DNA of 64,000 nt from NCBI GenBank assembly GCA_030432565.1, contig JAUIGV010000007.1, positions 143,268-207,267 on the forward strand. The letters are read 5' to 3'. The notes under the pieces are model-generated. The model did not search any database. It was not told the DNA's origin and was given only the letters and a program-made list of their open reading frames with translations. Made by a program: the position numbers and the translations under genes. This DNA comes from Verrucomicrobiia bacterium. Lineage in GTDB: Bacteria; Verrucomicrobiota; Verrucomicrobiia; Verrucomicrobiales; Akkermansiaceae. Shown here piece by piece: positions 27,136 to 38,000 of the stretch. Each line of letters begins with the position of its first letter. Position 1 is the stretch's first letter.

Positions 27136-30100
27136 ATGAAAGCCATTTTCACCATTCTCACTCTCCTCCTCGTCGTTCAGTCAGCCCGTGCTGCTCAAAT
27201 TGGTCCCCTTCACTATGCCATCGATTCTGAGGAAATCACAATCAATAGCTGCGACCGGAACACCAGCGGAGAAGTCGTCATTCCAGACGAAATCGACGGC
27301 CTCCCCGTTACCGCCATCCACCACTTCGCTTTCTATGATTCCCGCCAGCTCACAAAGATCACCATTCCGGCTTCCGTGCAATGGATCGGCAACGGAGCCT
27401 TCCGCAACTGCACACAACTGGAAAGCATCAATCTTCCCGTCGGCCTCATCTCGCTGGAGTCGGACCTTTTTGCAGGTTGCGCCAAACTCAACGAACTCAT
27501 CCTCCCACAGGGACTGACCCACATCCAATCCGGTGCCCTCTACGATTGCCGCTCCTTGGACGGCGTCATTATCCCCGAAACAGTCACGACCATCGGCATG
27601 ATGGCCTTTGCCGGATGTCACTCTCTCACCGAAATCACTATTCCCGACAGCGTCACCACTGTGGGGAGAAGACTCTTCGAGGATTGCCGGGAGCTCACCA
27701 GCATCACCATGGGCAAAAAAGTCAATACTCTCAGCCCCGAATCCTTCAACGGATGCAGCAAGCTCACCCGTCTGGTCGTCGATCCCGAGAACCCAACCTA
27801 CACCACCCAGGACAACGTTCTCTTCAACAAGGATCAGACCGAGCTCATCCTCTACCCCGAAGCTCTTTCGGGTTCATACGTGATTCCGGACAGCGTCACC
27901 CAGATTCAAGCCGAAGCCTTCGGCAGATGCCAGGGCTTAACCGAAATCACCATCGCAGAAGGCATCACCGACATTCCCAACTTCCTTTTCGTCGACTGCA
28001 ACAACTTGGAGCAAATCACCCTCCCGTCTTCCATCGAATCCATTGGACAAGGCGCATTCAAAGGTTGTTCCAGGCTGCAGGAAATCAACCTCGAAGAAGG
28101 GATCACCAGCATCGGTGCTTCAGCCTTCGAAAATTGTGACACCCTTACCTCCATCAAGATTCCCACCACCCTGACCCAGCTTAGCAACAATCTCTTCTAC
28201 GGTTGCCAAAGCCTCGCCAACCTCACCCTTCACGACGATATCACCAGCCTGGGAAACTCCACTTTCGAAAATTGCTCAGCCCTCACCACCTTCCACTTCC
28301 CGGCGAAGGTCACCAACCTCGGCAGCAGAACCTTCTCCCGCTGTCATCAACTCACCTCGGTCACTCTGCCTGAAGGAATCACCCACATTGGGACGGGCTC
28401 TTTTTCCTCATGCTCCAACCTCACCACCATTCACCTTCCGGAGAGCATCACCAACATTTATTCTGAAGCCTTTAGCTACTGTCCCAAACTCTCTTCGATC
28501 GACCTCCCCGACAACCTGCAACGCCTCGATTCGCAAGCCTTCAAATCTTGCACCAGCCTGACCAGCATCACCCTCCCGGGCACTCTCATTTCTCTCGGGT
28601 CCAGGGTCTTCCAATATTGCGAAGGCCTCACCGAAATCACCCTCGAGGAAGGCCTCACCACCACCGGCAACGAGACCTTTGCCTCCCTCTTCAACCTCAC
28701 CACCGTCAGTCTTCCCAGCACCCTCACCACGATTGGATCCAAGGCCTTCTCCGGTTGCCCCAAGCTCAGCCGCATCAACTTCCCTCCCAATCTGACCACC
28801 ATCGGAGCAGAAGCCTTCTACCACTGCAGAGGCCTCACCTTTCTCTCCTTCCCTGACAGTGTGACCGCGATTCAATACAAGGCGTTCGCCTACTGCTCGA
28901 GCCTGACGTCCGTCATCCTTCCTCCCAACCTCTCCCAACTGGGGGAAGACGTCTTTTTGGCAAGTCCTGCCATCACCTCCATTCGCATCGCCCCCGGAAA
29001 CCCCACCTTCTCCGTGGTCAATGAATCCCTCATTCGGAACAACACCCTCATCTTTTTTCCCCCCGCTCGTTCCGGCGGCTACACCATCCCGGAAGACGTC
29101 ACCAGAATTGCCGCTTACGCCTTCAGAGGAAGCTCGAAACTCACCCACCTCATCATCCCGGAAGGAATCACCGCCATCGAAACCGGAGCCTTCATCTCTT
29201 GCCCGGAACTCACCTCGGTGATCCTTCCCGAGAGCCTCGCCTCCATCGGCCACAGCGCATTCGCCGACTGCGTAAGTCTCGCCACGGTCACGCTCCCCAA
29301 AAGTCTCACCAGCATCGGCGACAGCGCCTTCAGGCGTTGTGAAAGCCTCACCCAGCTCACCCTTCCCCCCAATGTCACCCACCTCGGCAGATCCGCATTT
29401 GCCTTCTGCAACAACCTCCAAAACATTACCCTCAACGAAAATCTGACCCGCATCAACGACAAGACCTTCTACCAATGTGCGGCCCTCTCAAACCTCACCA
29501 TTCCCACCTCCGTCACCACCATTGGCTACGAGGCCTTCCACCATTGCCATGGCCTCAAATCCCTCAACCTGACTCCGGGGAATCTGCAATCGATCTACAA
29601 CGAAGCCTTTAGCTCGTGCACCAACTTACGATCCGTCGATATCCCCGAAGGCCTCACCCTGCTAGGCGACTCTGCTTTCGCCAATTGCGAGAGCCTCACG
29701 CACCTGACCCTACCTTCCACTCTTCGCCATGCCGGACGCACCGTCTTCAGCTCCTGCGAATCCTTGACCGCAGTCACCCTCCCTGAAGGCATTCAATCCC
29801 TCGGCGACTATTTCTTCAATTCCTGCATCGCTCTCGAGACCATCACGCTTCCTTCCACTCTCACCAATCTTCCGTACGGAACGTTCGCATACTGCTCCAG
29901 CCTTCGCGATATCACCCTCCCCGATGGTCTCGAAACCCTGGGATCGGCCACCTTTGCTGGTTGCACCAGCCTTTCCGAAATCACCATTCCCGGGTCCGTC
30001 CAGACCATCCGCTCCAGAGCCTTCTTCAACTGCACCAGTCTGAAAACAGTCACCTTCAACGAGGGACTCCAACGCATCGAAGATCATGCCTTCTACGGCT

Positions 30101-32739
30101 GCACCAATTTGGTCGAACTCACCTTCCCCGAGTCCCTTCTCGAAATCCATGTTGGGTCCTTCATGAATTGCGAATCCCTCACCTCCGTGACCCTCCCCGA
30201 AGGCCTCACTCTCATCGGAGGTGGAGCCTTCGCGAAGAACCCCAATCTCCTCTCGGCCTCCATCCCCGCCAGTGTGACCGAGATCGGAAACAATGCCTTT
30301 GGAGAGAACTCCGGACAAACCGCCATCACCGTGGCCTCCGGAAGCAGTAGCTTCTCGTCAGACGATGGTGTCCTTTTCAATGCCGATCGCACGGTCCTCA
30401 TCCGCTACCCCGTCGGCAAAGCCGGACCCTACCTCATTCCGGATACCGTGACTTCTCTCGGCTACCGTTCCTTCCAGAACTGCCAGGCCCTGACCGCCAT
30501 CACCACACCTTCCACTCTGACCATCATCCCGGAAAACACCTTCTCAGATTGCACCGCGCTGACCCACGTCACCCTCCAACAAGGACTCACCGAAATTGGC
30601 GATCATGCCTTCCAAAGGTGCGAAAGCCTGACCGCTGTCAACCTCCCTCCGGGTGTGACCACAATCGGCAATGACACCTTCTCAGAATGCTCTGGCCTGA
30701 CCACCATCACCCTCCCCGAGGGATTCACCACCATCGGCTTCCGCGCCTTTTCCAAATGCTTCAACCTGACCTCCATCAACCTTCCCGAAGGAATGACCTC
30801 CATCGGACAAGCCGCCTTCCACGAATGCTCGGGCCTCACCGTCCTCTCCCTTCCCGAAGGCCTCACCAGGATTTCCATCTCCACCTTTTCCATGTGCACA
30901 AGTCTTGAGAGAGTCACCCTTCCCTCATCCATCAGAGAGGTCGGCCCCAGCGCCTTTTCAGGATGCGCCAATCTCGCCACGCTTGAGCTCAATGAAGGAT
31001 TGGAAACCATCACCTCGCGGGCCTTCTCGGAATGCACCGCCCTTGAAACCATCACCTTCCCTTCGACCGTGGGGAACTTTACCAGCACCTCCCTCAACGG
31101 ATGCTCCAATCTCGTCTCAATCTTTGTTTCTCCGGACAATCTCACCTATGCCAGCCACGATGGCGTCCTCTTCGACAAGGACATGACCACCCTCATTCGC
31201 TGCCCCGAAGCTCGGGCCGGAAAGTATATCATCCCGGAAGGGGTCATCTCCCTCCAGGGCGGCTTCTCCTGGTGGGAAGGTGGCTCCAATGGGGCCTTCT
31301 CGGAATGCCGACACCTCACTGAAATCATCCTTCCCCAGAGCCTCACTGCCATCACTCGGAGCTCCTTCGAAAACTGCATCTCACTGACCAAGGTGATCAT
31401 CCCTCCTTCCGTGGAATCGATCGCATCCAGCGCCTTCCGGAATTGCGAAAGCCTCGCCAGCGTTGAATTCTCCGAGGGGTTGAAGACGATCGACTCGGGC
31501 GCCTTCCGGAACTGCATCGCTCTCACCGAAGTTCACCTTCCCTCGACCGTTGAAAGCATCAGTCTCACCTCCTTCTACGACTGCTCCGCCATCGAAGCAA
31601 TTGAGGTCCACGAAGACAACTCCCACTACCTCGATCACGATGGCGTTCTCTTCGAAGCAAACCTCACCACCCTTGTCTTTTACCCCATGCCCCGGGAGGG
31701 CGACTACACTGTTCCGGAAGGAGTCCAATTCCTCAGCGAATACACCTTCATCAACTGCCCCAACCTCACCGGCATCTTCCTTCCCTCGACTCTTGAAAGC
31801 ACCGAGAGCACCTTCAGTTACAGCTCCACCCAACACCCCTTCCTGAATTGCCCCCGCCTGGACTCCATTCGTGTCGCTTCCGGAAATCCCAACTTCACCA
31901 GCAAGGATGGCGTCCTCTTCAATGGCGATCGGACCACCCTGATCCGCTTCCCCGAAGGAAAATCAGGCCGCTACACCATCCCTGATGGCGTCGTCGCTCT
32001 TGGCAAAATCTATTACAACTACGCCGATTGCGGAGTCGGAGGGGGCTACTTCTGGGGTTGGGACGATGATGCAATCTTTCTCGATAACGGCTCCCCCTTC
32101 ATGAACTGCCGGCATCTGACCTCCGTGGTCATCCCGGCCAGTGTCTCCGACACCGCGGACCAACTCTTCGAGAATTGTGAATCCCTCCAGGCCGCCATCT
32201 TCCTCGGTGACGCCCCCTACTACAGCTACTACGGCTATTTTCAAAACATCTCACCTCACTACACCACCTTCTTCCTCAGCTGCGCCGAAGGGTTCACCAC
32301 TCCCGAATGGGCCGGTCATCCCTCCGCTGTCCTGGAAGAATCCGGCTGCCCCGCCGCCTCGTGGCTCGTTGAACACGACATGCCCTACAACACCTACCTC
32401 AACCAGGACCTGAATGGCGACGGAGTCTCCCTCCTCACGGCGTATGCCCTCGGCCTTGATCCACGTGACAACCTGAGCGGTCGCCTGCCTGCCCCGGTGG
32501 TTAGCGGCGACTCCCTCAACCTCTCCTTTCCCGCCGCCGCCAATGGCATCACCTACACCGTCGAGACAAGCACCGACCTGCAACACTGGACGACCGACGG
32601 CGTCACCGTCTCCAATCGCGATCCACTCCAGCAGCGAACCGCCTCCGCCCCACTCGATGCCCCCCGCCGCTTCCTGCGTTTGGTCGTGACCATGAGCCGG
32701 CCCCGCCCGACCTCTCCTACCGGGTCCGCGAGCAAATGA
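27136..32739 (+). CDS. Giant secreted BspA-like LRR_5 protein
   Basis: 1867 residues. A signal peptide (MKAIFTILTLLLVVQSARA) is followed by several dozen LRR_5 repeats of about 23 residues (consensus CxxLTxITLPEGxTxIGxxAF), interrupted a few times by a non-LRR insert of the type VLFNKDQTELILYPEA that also occurs in the gene at 20020. A DLNGDGVS motif and the shared C-terminal module (VETSTDLQHWTTDGV, then RRFLRLVV) close the protein. BspA-like proteins often serve in surface adhesion; here that is inference. It has its own promoter element and follows a decayed relative. The 69-bp DNA periodicity makes it prone to recombination. Confidence 0.93.
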   Translation: MKAIFTILTLLLVVQSARAAQIGPLHYAIDSEEITINSCDRNTSGEVVIPDEIDGLPVTAIHHFAFYDSRQLTKITIPASVQWIGNGAFRNCTQLESINLPVGLISLESDLFAGCAKLNELILPQGLTHIQSGALYDCRSLDGVIIPETVTTIGMMAFAGCHSLTEITIPDSVTTVGRRLFEDCRELTSITMGKKVNTLSPESFNGCSKLTRLVVDPENPTYTTQDNVLFNKDQTELILYPEALSGSYVIPDSVTQIQAEAFGRCQGLTEITIAEGITDIPNFLFVDCNNLEQITLPSSIESIGQGAFKGCSRLQEINLEEGITSIGASAFENCDTLTSIKIPTTLTQLSNNLFYGCQSLANLTLHDDITSLGNSTFENCSALTTFHFPAKVTNLGSRTFSRCHQLTSVTLPEGITHIGTGSFSSCSNLTTIHLPESITNIYSEAFSYCPKLSSIDLPDNLQRLDSQAFKSCTSLTSITLPGTLISLGSRVFQYCEGLTEITLEEGLTTTGNETFASLFNLTTVSLPSTLTTIGSKAFSGCPKLSRINFPPNLTTIGAEAFYHCRGLTFLSFPDSVTAIQYKAFAYCSSLTSVILPPNLSQLGEDVFLASPAITSIRIAPGNPTFSVVNESLIRNNTLIFFPPARSGGYTIPEDVTRIAAYAFRGSSKLTHLIIPEGITAIETGAFISCPELTSVILPESLASIGHSAFADCVSLATVTLPKSLTSIGDSAFRRCESLTQLTLPPNVTHLGRSAFAFCNNLQNITLNENLTRINDKTFYQCAALSNLTIPTSVTTIGYEAFHHCHGLKSLNLTPGNLQSIYNEAFSSCTNLRSVDIPEGLTLLGDSAFANCESLTHLTLPSTLRHAGRTVFSSCESLTAVTLPEGIQSLGDYFFNSCIALETITLPSTLTNLPYGTFAYCSSLRDITLPDGLETLGSATFAGCTSLSEITIPGSVQTIRSRAFFNCTSLKTVTFNEGLQRIEDHAFYGCTNLVELTFPESLLEIHVGSFMNCESLTSVTLPEGLTLIGGGAFAKNPNLLSASIPASVTEIGNNAFGENSGQTAITVASGSSSFSSDDGVLFNADRTVLIRYPVGKAGPYLIPDTVTSLGYRSFQNCQALTAITTPSTLTIIPENTFSDCTALTHVTLQQGLTEIGDHAFQRCESLTAVNLPPGVTTIGNDTFSECSGLTTITLPEGFTTIGFRAFSKCFNLTSINLPEGMTSIGQAAFHECSGLTVLSLPEGLTRISISTFSMCTSLERVTLPSSIREVGPSAFSGCANLATLELNEGLETITSRAFSECTALETITFPSTVGNFTSTSLNGCSNLVSIFVSPDNLTYASHDGVLFDKDMTTLIRCPEARAGKYIIPEGVISLQGGFSWWEGGSNGAFSECRHLTEIILPQSLTAITRSSFENCISLTKVIIPPSVESIASSAFRNCESLASVEFSEGLKTIDSGAFRNCIALTEVHLPSTVESISLTSFYDCSAIEAIEVHEDNSHYLDHDGVLFEANLTTLVFYPMPREGDYTVPEGVQFLSEYTFINCPNLTGIFLPSTLESTESTFSYSSTQHPFLNCPRLDSIRVASGNPNFTSKDGVLFNGDRTTLIRFPEGKSGRYTIPDGVVALGKIYYNYADCGVGGGYFWGWDDDAIFLDNGSPFMNCRHLTSVVIPASVSDTADQLFENCESLQAAIFLGDAPYYSYYGYFQNISPHYTTFFLSCAEGFTTPEWAGHPSAVLEESGCPAASWLVEHDMPYNTYLNQDLNGDGVSLLTAYALGLDPRDNLSGRLPAPVVSGDSLNLSFPAAANGITYTVETSTDLQHWTTDGVTVSNRDPLQQRTASAPLDAPRRFLRLVVTMSRPRPTSPTGSASK

Positions 32740-32875
32740 ACTGAAGCCACCCACCCGCCAGACCCTCAAAGCCATGAACAGTCCATCATTAAAAATCCAC
32801 CATCTCCAGACCAATAGGCCGGGCGAGCGATGGGAAGACACGAAGCGGGTGCCGACTGATTTTTTTGGAGAAACC

Positions 32876-32905
32876 TGATACTTTCTCCCGCTCTTTCGCG
32901 AATGT
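32876..32905 (+). promoter_or_regulatory. ECF-like promoter element 5 (truncated sulfotransferase)
   Basis: TGATACTTTCTCCC, then TTTCGCGAATGTCTG. It aligns base for base in spacing with element 8, which precedes the intact sulfotransferase, but C26 of the GCGC core is A here, so it may be weakened. Confidence 0.5.
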
Positions 32906-32911
32906 CTGCAC

Positions 32912-32985
32912 GACGGGCCATGATGCCCGACAGCGAAAGCAATCCAACCATCGCCGCCCCCTCCCCCCCAGGGGCGGCGATTGTT
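32912..32985 (+). promoter_or_regulatory. Structured leader with GC-rich hairpin (copy of 43441-43519)
   Basis: Contains CGGGC-CATGAT-GCCCG, a GC-GAAA-GC tetraloop hairpin, the invariant AAGCAATCCAACC and an 11-bp hairpin (ATCGCCGCCCC at 32950-32960 with GGGGCGGCGAT at 32971-32981). The same arrangement precedes the intact sulfotransferase. Here the T-run after the hairpin is interrupted. Confidence 0.45.
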
Positions 32986-33009
32986 CGGGTTTTCTCTGCT
33001 TCCCGCTCG

Positions 33010-33222
33010 ATAAAATATCACTTCATTTCCGGCCGTGCCCGCTCCGGGTCCACCCTGACCTCCACCCATATGCGCCAGAACCCTCGCTTTCATGCCGTTA
33101 TTTCCAGTCCGGTTGCCGGACTCATGGAGGGCATCCTTTCCAAGGTCTCTGCCGGCACCGAAATGACCGGCATGGCCAACGAGAAACAACGCGCCCGCAT
33201 CTGCATTTGGAAACTCTTGTGA
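33010..33222 (+). pseudogene. Truncated sulfotransferase copy lacking its start codon
   Basis: Parallel to the first 58 or so residues of the sulfotransferase at 43584: KYHFISGRARSGSTLTSTHM and then QNPRFHAVISSPVAGLMEGI. The start codon reads ATA instead of ATG, the PAPS-binding loop has changed (SGRARSGSTL for SGLPRSGSTL), and the frame ends in unrelated sequence (ICIWKLL) at 33222. The frame is open upstream from 32902, but that part is the leader and promoter, not protein. Confidence 0.8.
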
Positions 33223-33346
33223 CCTCAGGCGCGGGGGCAGAAGACAACGGTGGCCTGAATTCCACATCGCACCAATCAAGAGATAAATTGACCCTTCACG
33301 CATCATTTCGGAAGAAAGAACCGAAAACGAGTCGAACAATCCCAAT

Positions 33347-34876
33347 ATGAAAATGCTTTACCTAAAGTCACTCCTTGTAATTGCCATGGTCTTTACGTGC
33401 TCATATGGCGCGTCCGGGAAGGAATTTGCCGGAGAGAGGACATCGTGGCACGGATTCCACCGCTTCGATTTCCTCATGAATCCTGCCACGCTGTCGGTCT
33501 CATCATTCAAGCCCCTTGCGGAGGAAGGAACCGGAGCGTCCCACCAGATGGAAGGGGCAATCCGCTGTGTCGTGGTCGTGCCGGAGAAGGCCGCACAAGG
33601 AAGGCCTTGGTCGTGGCGGGGCCGTTATTTCGATCACGAACCGCAGGTCGAAATTGAATTACTCAAACGGGGATTTCACATCTGCTTCGTCCAATCCGAC
33701 GAAATCCGGCATTGGGATGCCTGGTACACCTTTCTAACCGGGACTCACAACCTTTCATTGAAGCCCGGCTTTGTGGGAATGAGCGGGGGCGGGCGCAACT
33801 CCTTCACTTGGGCCACGAGCTACCCTGACCGCGTTTCCTGTATTTATGCCGACAACCCATTAATCACCCGGGAAGCGCTCATGAAACTCGATCAACTGTG
33901 CGAGCGGGACATTCCCCTGTTGCACATCTGCGGCAGTCTTGACCCGCTGACCCCGAACCACACCCTGCCGATCGAGAGCATCTACCAACGCCTGGGCGGG
34001 AGGATCTCCGTCATCATCAAGGACGGTGCCGGGCATCATCCCCACAGCCTGCGCGATCCCACTCTTATCGCAGACTTCATGACCAGGAGTTTGGAAGCGG
34101 CAACCCCCGCCCCGGCATTCGTTGGGAAGGGTTTCACGAGGTCGTCCTTCTACCGCACGACGGACCGATATTTCGAACTCCCGAGCGAAGACCTCTATGT
34201 CACGATGCGCGGTGCTGAATTTGAACCAACCTACGACCAATTCCAGTTCACGCCGGAAGGTAGAAGCGGCACTGTCGATGTCATCGTGCCCAAAGCGGCA
34301 GCACCCGGAAAGCCCTGGGTTCTCAGGGCGGATCCGGTTCCAAGAGAAGCTGCAGTCGATTTCGCTTTGCTTTCGAGAGGCTTTCACATTGTCCGCGCTC
34401 CCCGTCCCAGGGAGCCAGGCGTCACGCTCTTTGAGGAATGGCAGGCGCTCCATGACTACCTTTCTGATCATGATTTCTCCCCCAAGGCCGTTATGGAATG
34501 CGCTGGTGCAGCGGCCCGGGAAATCTACCGCTGGGCGATCGCAAATCCGGGCAAGGTCAGTTTGGTTTACGGAGAGAATCCGGTGCTGTGCCCCTCTCTG
34601 GCGAAGCCACAGAACCTTCCCGACCTTTCCCCTCTGGCCAAGGCCGGGGTTCCCATTCTGCATCATTGCGGGAGCCTGGATCCATGGCTGAAGAGCCAAA
34701 CAGGAATGGTTCAAAAACAATACGAGGCTCTGGGCGGAAAAATCACAGTGATCATTAAGAAAGGTAACGGGCACTACCCTCTCGGACCTGATGATCCCCA
34801 GAAGGTTTCGAAATTGATCACTCAGGCTGCGGAAGTCCCACCCTCGTTAGACTCTTCAGACCGCAAGGACGAGTGA
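33347..34876 (+). CDS. Secreted two-lobed alpha/beta-hydrolase-fold protein
   Basis: 509 residues with a signal peptide (hydrophobic 6-20). Two hydrolase-like units are arranged in tandem. The first (about 65-250) keeps a plausible triad: S146 in GMSGGG, D199 in GSLDP and H230 in GAGHHPHS. The second (about 300-495) repeats the layout (GSLDPW D445, GNGHYP H476), but the nucleophile position reads ECAGA with A386, so it is probably inactive. The unit structure suggests internal duplication followed by loss of one active site. Substrate unknown; an esterase acting on polysaccharide is one possibility. No promoter element of the ECF type lies directly upstream; an ordinary TTGACC box is at about 33290. 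Confidence 0.8.
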   Translation: MKMLYLKSLLVIAMVFTCSYGASGKEFAGERTSWHGFHRFDFLMNPATLSVSSFKPLAEEGTGASHQMEGAIRCVVVVPEKAAQGRPWSWRGRYFDHEPQVEIELLKRGFHICFVQSDEIRHWDAWYTFLTGTHNLSLKPGFVGMSGGGRNSFTWATSYPDRVSCIYADNPLITREALMKLDQLCERDIPLLHICGSLDPLTPNHTLPIESIYQRLGGRISVIIKDGAGHHPHSLRDPTLIADFMTRSLEAATPAPAFVGKGFTRSSFYRTTDRYFELPSEDLYVTMRGAEFEPTYDQFQFTPEGRSGTVDVIVPKAAAPGKPWVLRADPVPREAAVDFALLSRGFHIVRAPRPREPGVTLFEEWQALHDYLSDHDFSPKAVMECAGAAAREIYRWAIANPGKVSLVYGENPVLCPSLAKPQNLPDLSPLAKAGVPILHHCGSLDPWLKSQTGMVQKQYEALGGKITVIIKKGNGHYPLGPDDPQKVSKLITQAAEVPPSLDSSDRKDE

Positions 34877-35036
34877 CATATTACTCCAACGATTGGTTCG
34901 GGCATCCGTGAACCTGGCGGAGCACGGGAGGTGTCAGATTAAAGGATCCTGACCTCTAAACCCACCGGGGGGAAAGTCGGCGTCTCTCTCCACGCTCCGC
35001 CCACATTCCCTCTGGATTTCGGAGCAATAAAACAAC

Positions 35037-38000
35037 TTATTCAAGGGTCACTGCATAAAGGACGGGATTTGCCTTTTTGCCAGCGGAGACGAACTCAATA
35101 TGACTGATCTTCTTCCCGGAGCGATTCTCCCACGTCATTTGGGTCAGTCCAAGGGTTGCTTGCCGACTGTTGGCGCGGAAAGGGTGGGTCCAGGCGATGC
35201 CCTCCAAGTTGACGGTTTCCTGCGCAGGACGTTCACTGAGCCACAAACCAGCCACGTCGCGCCCTAGGACCATCTCCTCCTCTTCGAAGCCTGATCCATC
35301 TTCAAAGTGCATGCGATAGCGGGCAATCACCACCCCAGGGTCATCCGCCACCGTTCGGGCTCCATGAAGGAAATGAATCTTGCGGCAGCTGCGCCCGACC
35401 GGAATCTCCACTTTTGCAGGGGTATCCGATTCCGTGCCGTCCTCCGAAGCGTCAGAACCGGAGTCCCCGCCTTTAAGCTGGATCCATCCCCGCAGATCGA
35501 AGGACGGTCCGCCCTTGGGATCGAAGCTCTCTGGCAGTCTCTCGAGGGCCACGGCAGGAGAACCAGGGCGAGGCGGATTCTTCTCATAGAGGCTCGAGGT
35601 GTAGACCTCCCCAAGATCGAGGCATTGGGGATCGAGGCCGGGATCGCGGGGCGGGACGCCCTCGACCTGATCGAGAAGCCTCAGGGCCTCCTCTTCCCGG
35701 CCCGAGGAGTAAAGGATCCAGGCCTTGCGCCGCCACCACTTCTTTCTTTGTCGTACTTTCACCGGCTCGAAGGAACCGGCCAGCGGCGCAAGGATGCGAT
35801 CAATGGCTTCGATGGTCTCGGCGGGCCCGCCAAAGGTCCAGTGGAGAAAGGCGGCTTCTGCGTCAGAGAATTTCCCGCTCGCACTCAAGCCGGCCTCATC
35901 CGGAAAAGGATGTTCTCCGAGGGCGACTTCCAGGTCAAAGGAGACGTCGGAACTGTTCGGCCCTGACTGATGCACCTCGACCGCAAGCACGTTTTCGCCG
36001 AGACGCAGATGATGGCGGCCGGTCAGGCAAGGGATGAAGGTATGCTCCTGCTCCCTTCCCACGGCGGAAAGCGCCCGTTTCTGATCATCGATCTTACCCA
36101 CGGGCATGTTCGAGCGGAGAATTTCCTGCCCGTTCAGATAGACCACCGCCCCATCGTCGCGGAGCAGGCTCAGGATGAGCGCACCGGGGACCAGTTCCGT
36201 TTGGTTCGGGTCGTATTGAAAGCGATGTCGAAAATAAAAGGCCATCCGCTCGGCCCCCTCGGGGCCTTTTCGGAGAACAGTCACTTCTCCATCTTCCCCA
36301 TTCCGGCTGAACCCGAGGCGGGCCCGACCATCAGCCCAATCTTCGTCCGCAAACCCCGGCTCCTGCCACCCCACCGGGACCGACGAGTCAGGGTCGTCGA
36401 AGTATTTCCAGAAGGCCCCCTTGGGAACCACGATCTCTTTTCGCCCGAACTCCACCCAATTGGCAAACAGCTCTCCGGACTCCTCGGCCGGAGGCCACCA
36501 ATCAGCCTCGGCGACCATTTTCGAGCGTTCCAAGATGGCCTGCCTCATCAGCCCGAGGGCCGCCGCGCCCTGTCCCGCGTCCCGCAAGTCCACCGACTGC
36601 TTCTCCAGCGCTTCGCACTGACTCTCGACAGTGATTCGCGTGAGACGACCTTTGATTTCGGTAACCAGGTTGCGGGACCCTCCATCCTCAGGCTGCAACG
36701 AGGCGGCCACTTGGGCATGGTAACGAGCCCGTTCAAGATTTCCGATTGGATCGCCGTCTTGCATTGCCGCGAGAGAGCGGGCCAGCTCCAAATGAGCGGG
36801 ATGATGACCGGGCGCCATCCGGATCACCTCCCGCAAACTTTCCAGGACGGGCTCTCCAGCCAAGGTCCGGTCCTGCATGCGGTGACGGACATACTGGGAT
36901 GTCGTCACCTCGGAAAAAGGCGAAATCGAACGCGTCTCCGGTGACTCGTAGAACCATCGGACATAACGACCGTAAAACTCATCTCCCTTTACCGCCTCGC
37001 GGGCCCGTTTTTCCAATTGTTTCCCTTCTTCGTGATCCACCTCGACCACGCGGTTGGAGTCATCAATTCGCAGGCCCACCACCCCCTCGATCCAGCCCGG
37101 GAGCCATTCCGGCACCTTGCGTTTGGGAAAGCGCGGAAGCTCCCACAATCTCACTTTGGAGTCGAGTCCGACAGTGAGTGCTCGATTTCCACTTGGACCA
37201 AAGGTGGCATATCGAGACTGTCCGTCATGCTCCATCGGTTCGCTGAGGGGGAACCCTGTCGCGGCATCCCACACGCGGTCCATGCCGTCATCCGAGGCCG
37301 TGATGATCCTTTCACCCCACAGGTCGAAGGCGACGTGATTGACCCAGGATTCGTGTTGCATCGGCACTCCCACCGGCTCGCCGGTGGTCGCGTCCCAAAC
37401 CCGCGCCGTTCCGTCCCGGGAAGCGGTGGCAATCCATCTTTCTTCCCCGGGACTGAAGGTACCGTAGGTGACTTCCTCCCCGTGCTTCATGGGTGGCCAG
37501 ATCAACTGCCGACCGGTGGCAGTTTCCCAGACCCGAGCGGTGTGGTCATTGGAAGTCGTGAGAATCCGCGTGTCGTCTGCGCTGAAGCAAACACTCCTCA
37601 CATAATCGGTGTGGCCTTCCTGACCGTAGTCCCCATCGAGCCGCCGGACCAAATCGCCGGTGTGGGCGTCCCACAGCAACACTTCGTTTGCCGAGGAAAG
37701 GGTGGCCACCAGACTGCCGTCGTGGCTTTGGGCCACCGCGTCGACCATCGTCTTGGTGAGCCGCAGGTCGGTCTCGAAGAAGGTGGGCGGAGTCTCTTCC
37801 CCGGGATTCCAGAGGAAAGGAGGACCCCCGCCCGCCGCATTCAGGACCTCCCAACCGTTCCCCCCATCCCGCGGTGGCACGAAGGTGGCGAATCCCACAT
37901 ATCCGCTTTCCAGGGAATCCTTTCGTTTCCAGGTGCCGGTGTCCCAAACCCGCACTCCCCCGCCCGGAGAGGCCCAGGTCGCAAGAAGAAGGGACCCGTC

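Noticed and set aside
28408..29475. 355-codon minus-strand frame in the giant LRR_5 gene
   Set aside because: Shadow of repetitive LRR DNA; its own apparent repeats only mirror the 69-bp unit.
27400..32200. Regularly spaced short repeats that could suggest a CRISPR array
   Set aside because: The 69-bp periodicity is in frame and encodes LRR_5 repeats; there are no unique spacers or cas genes.
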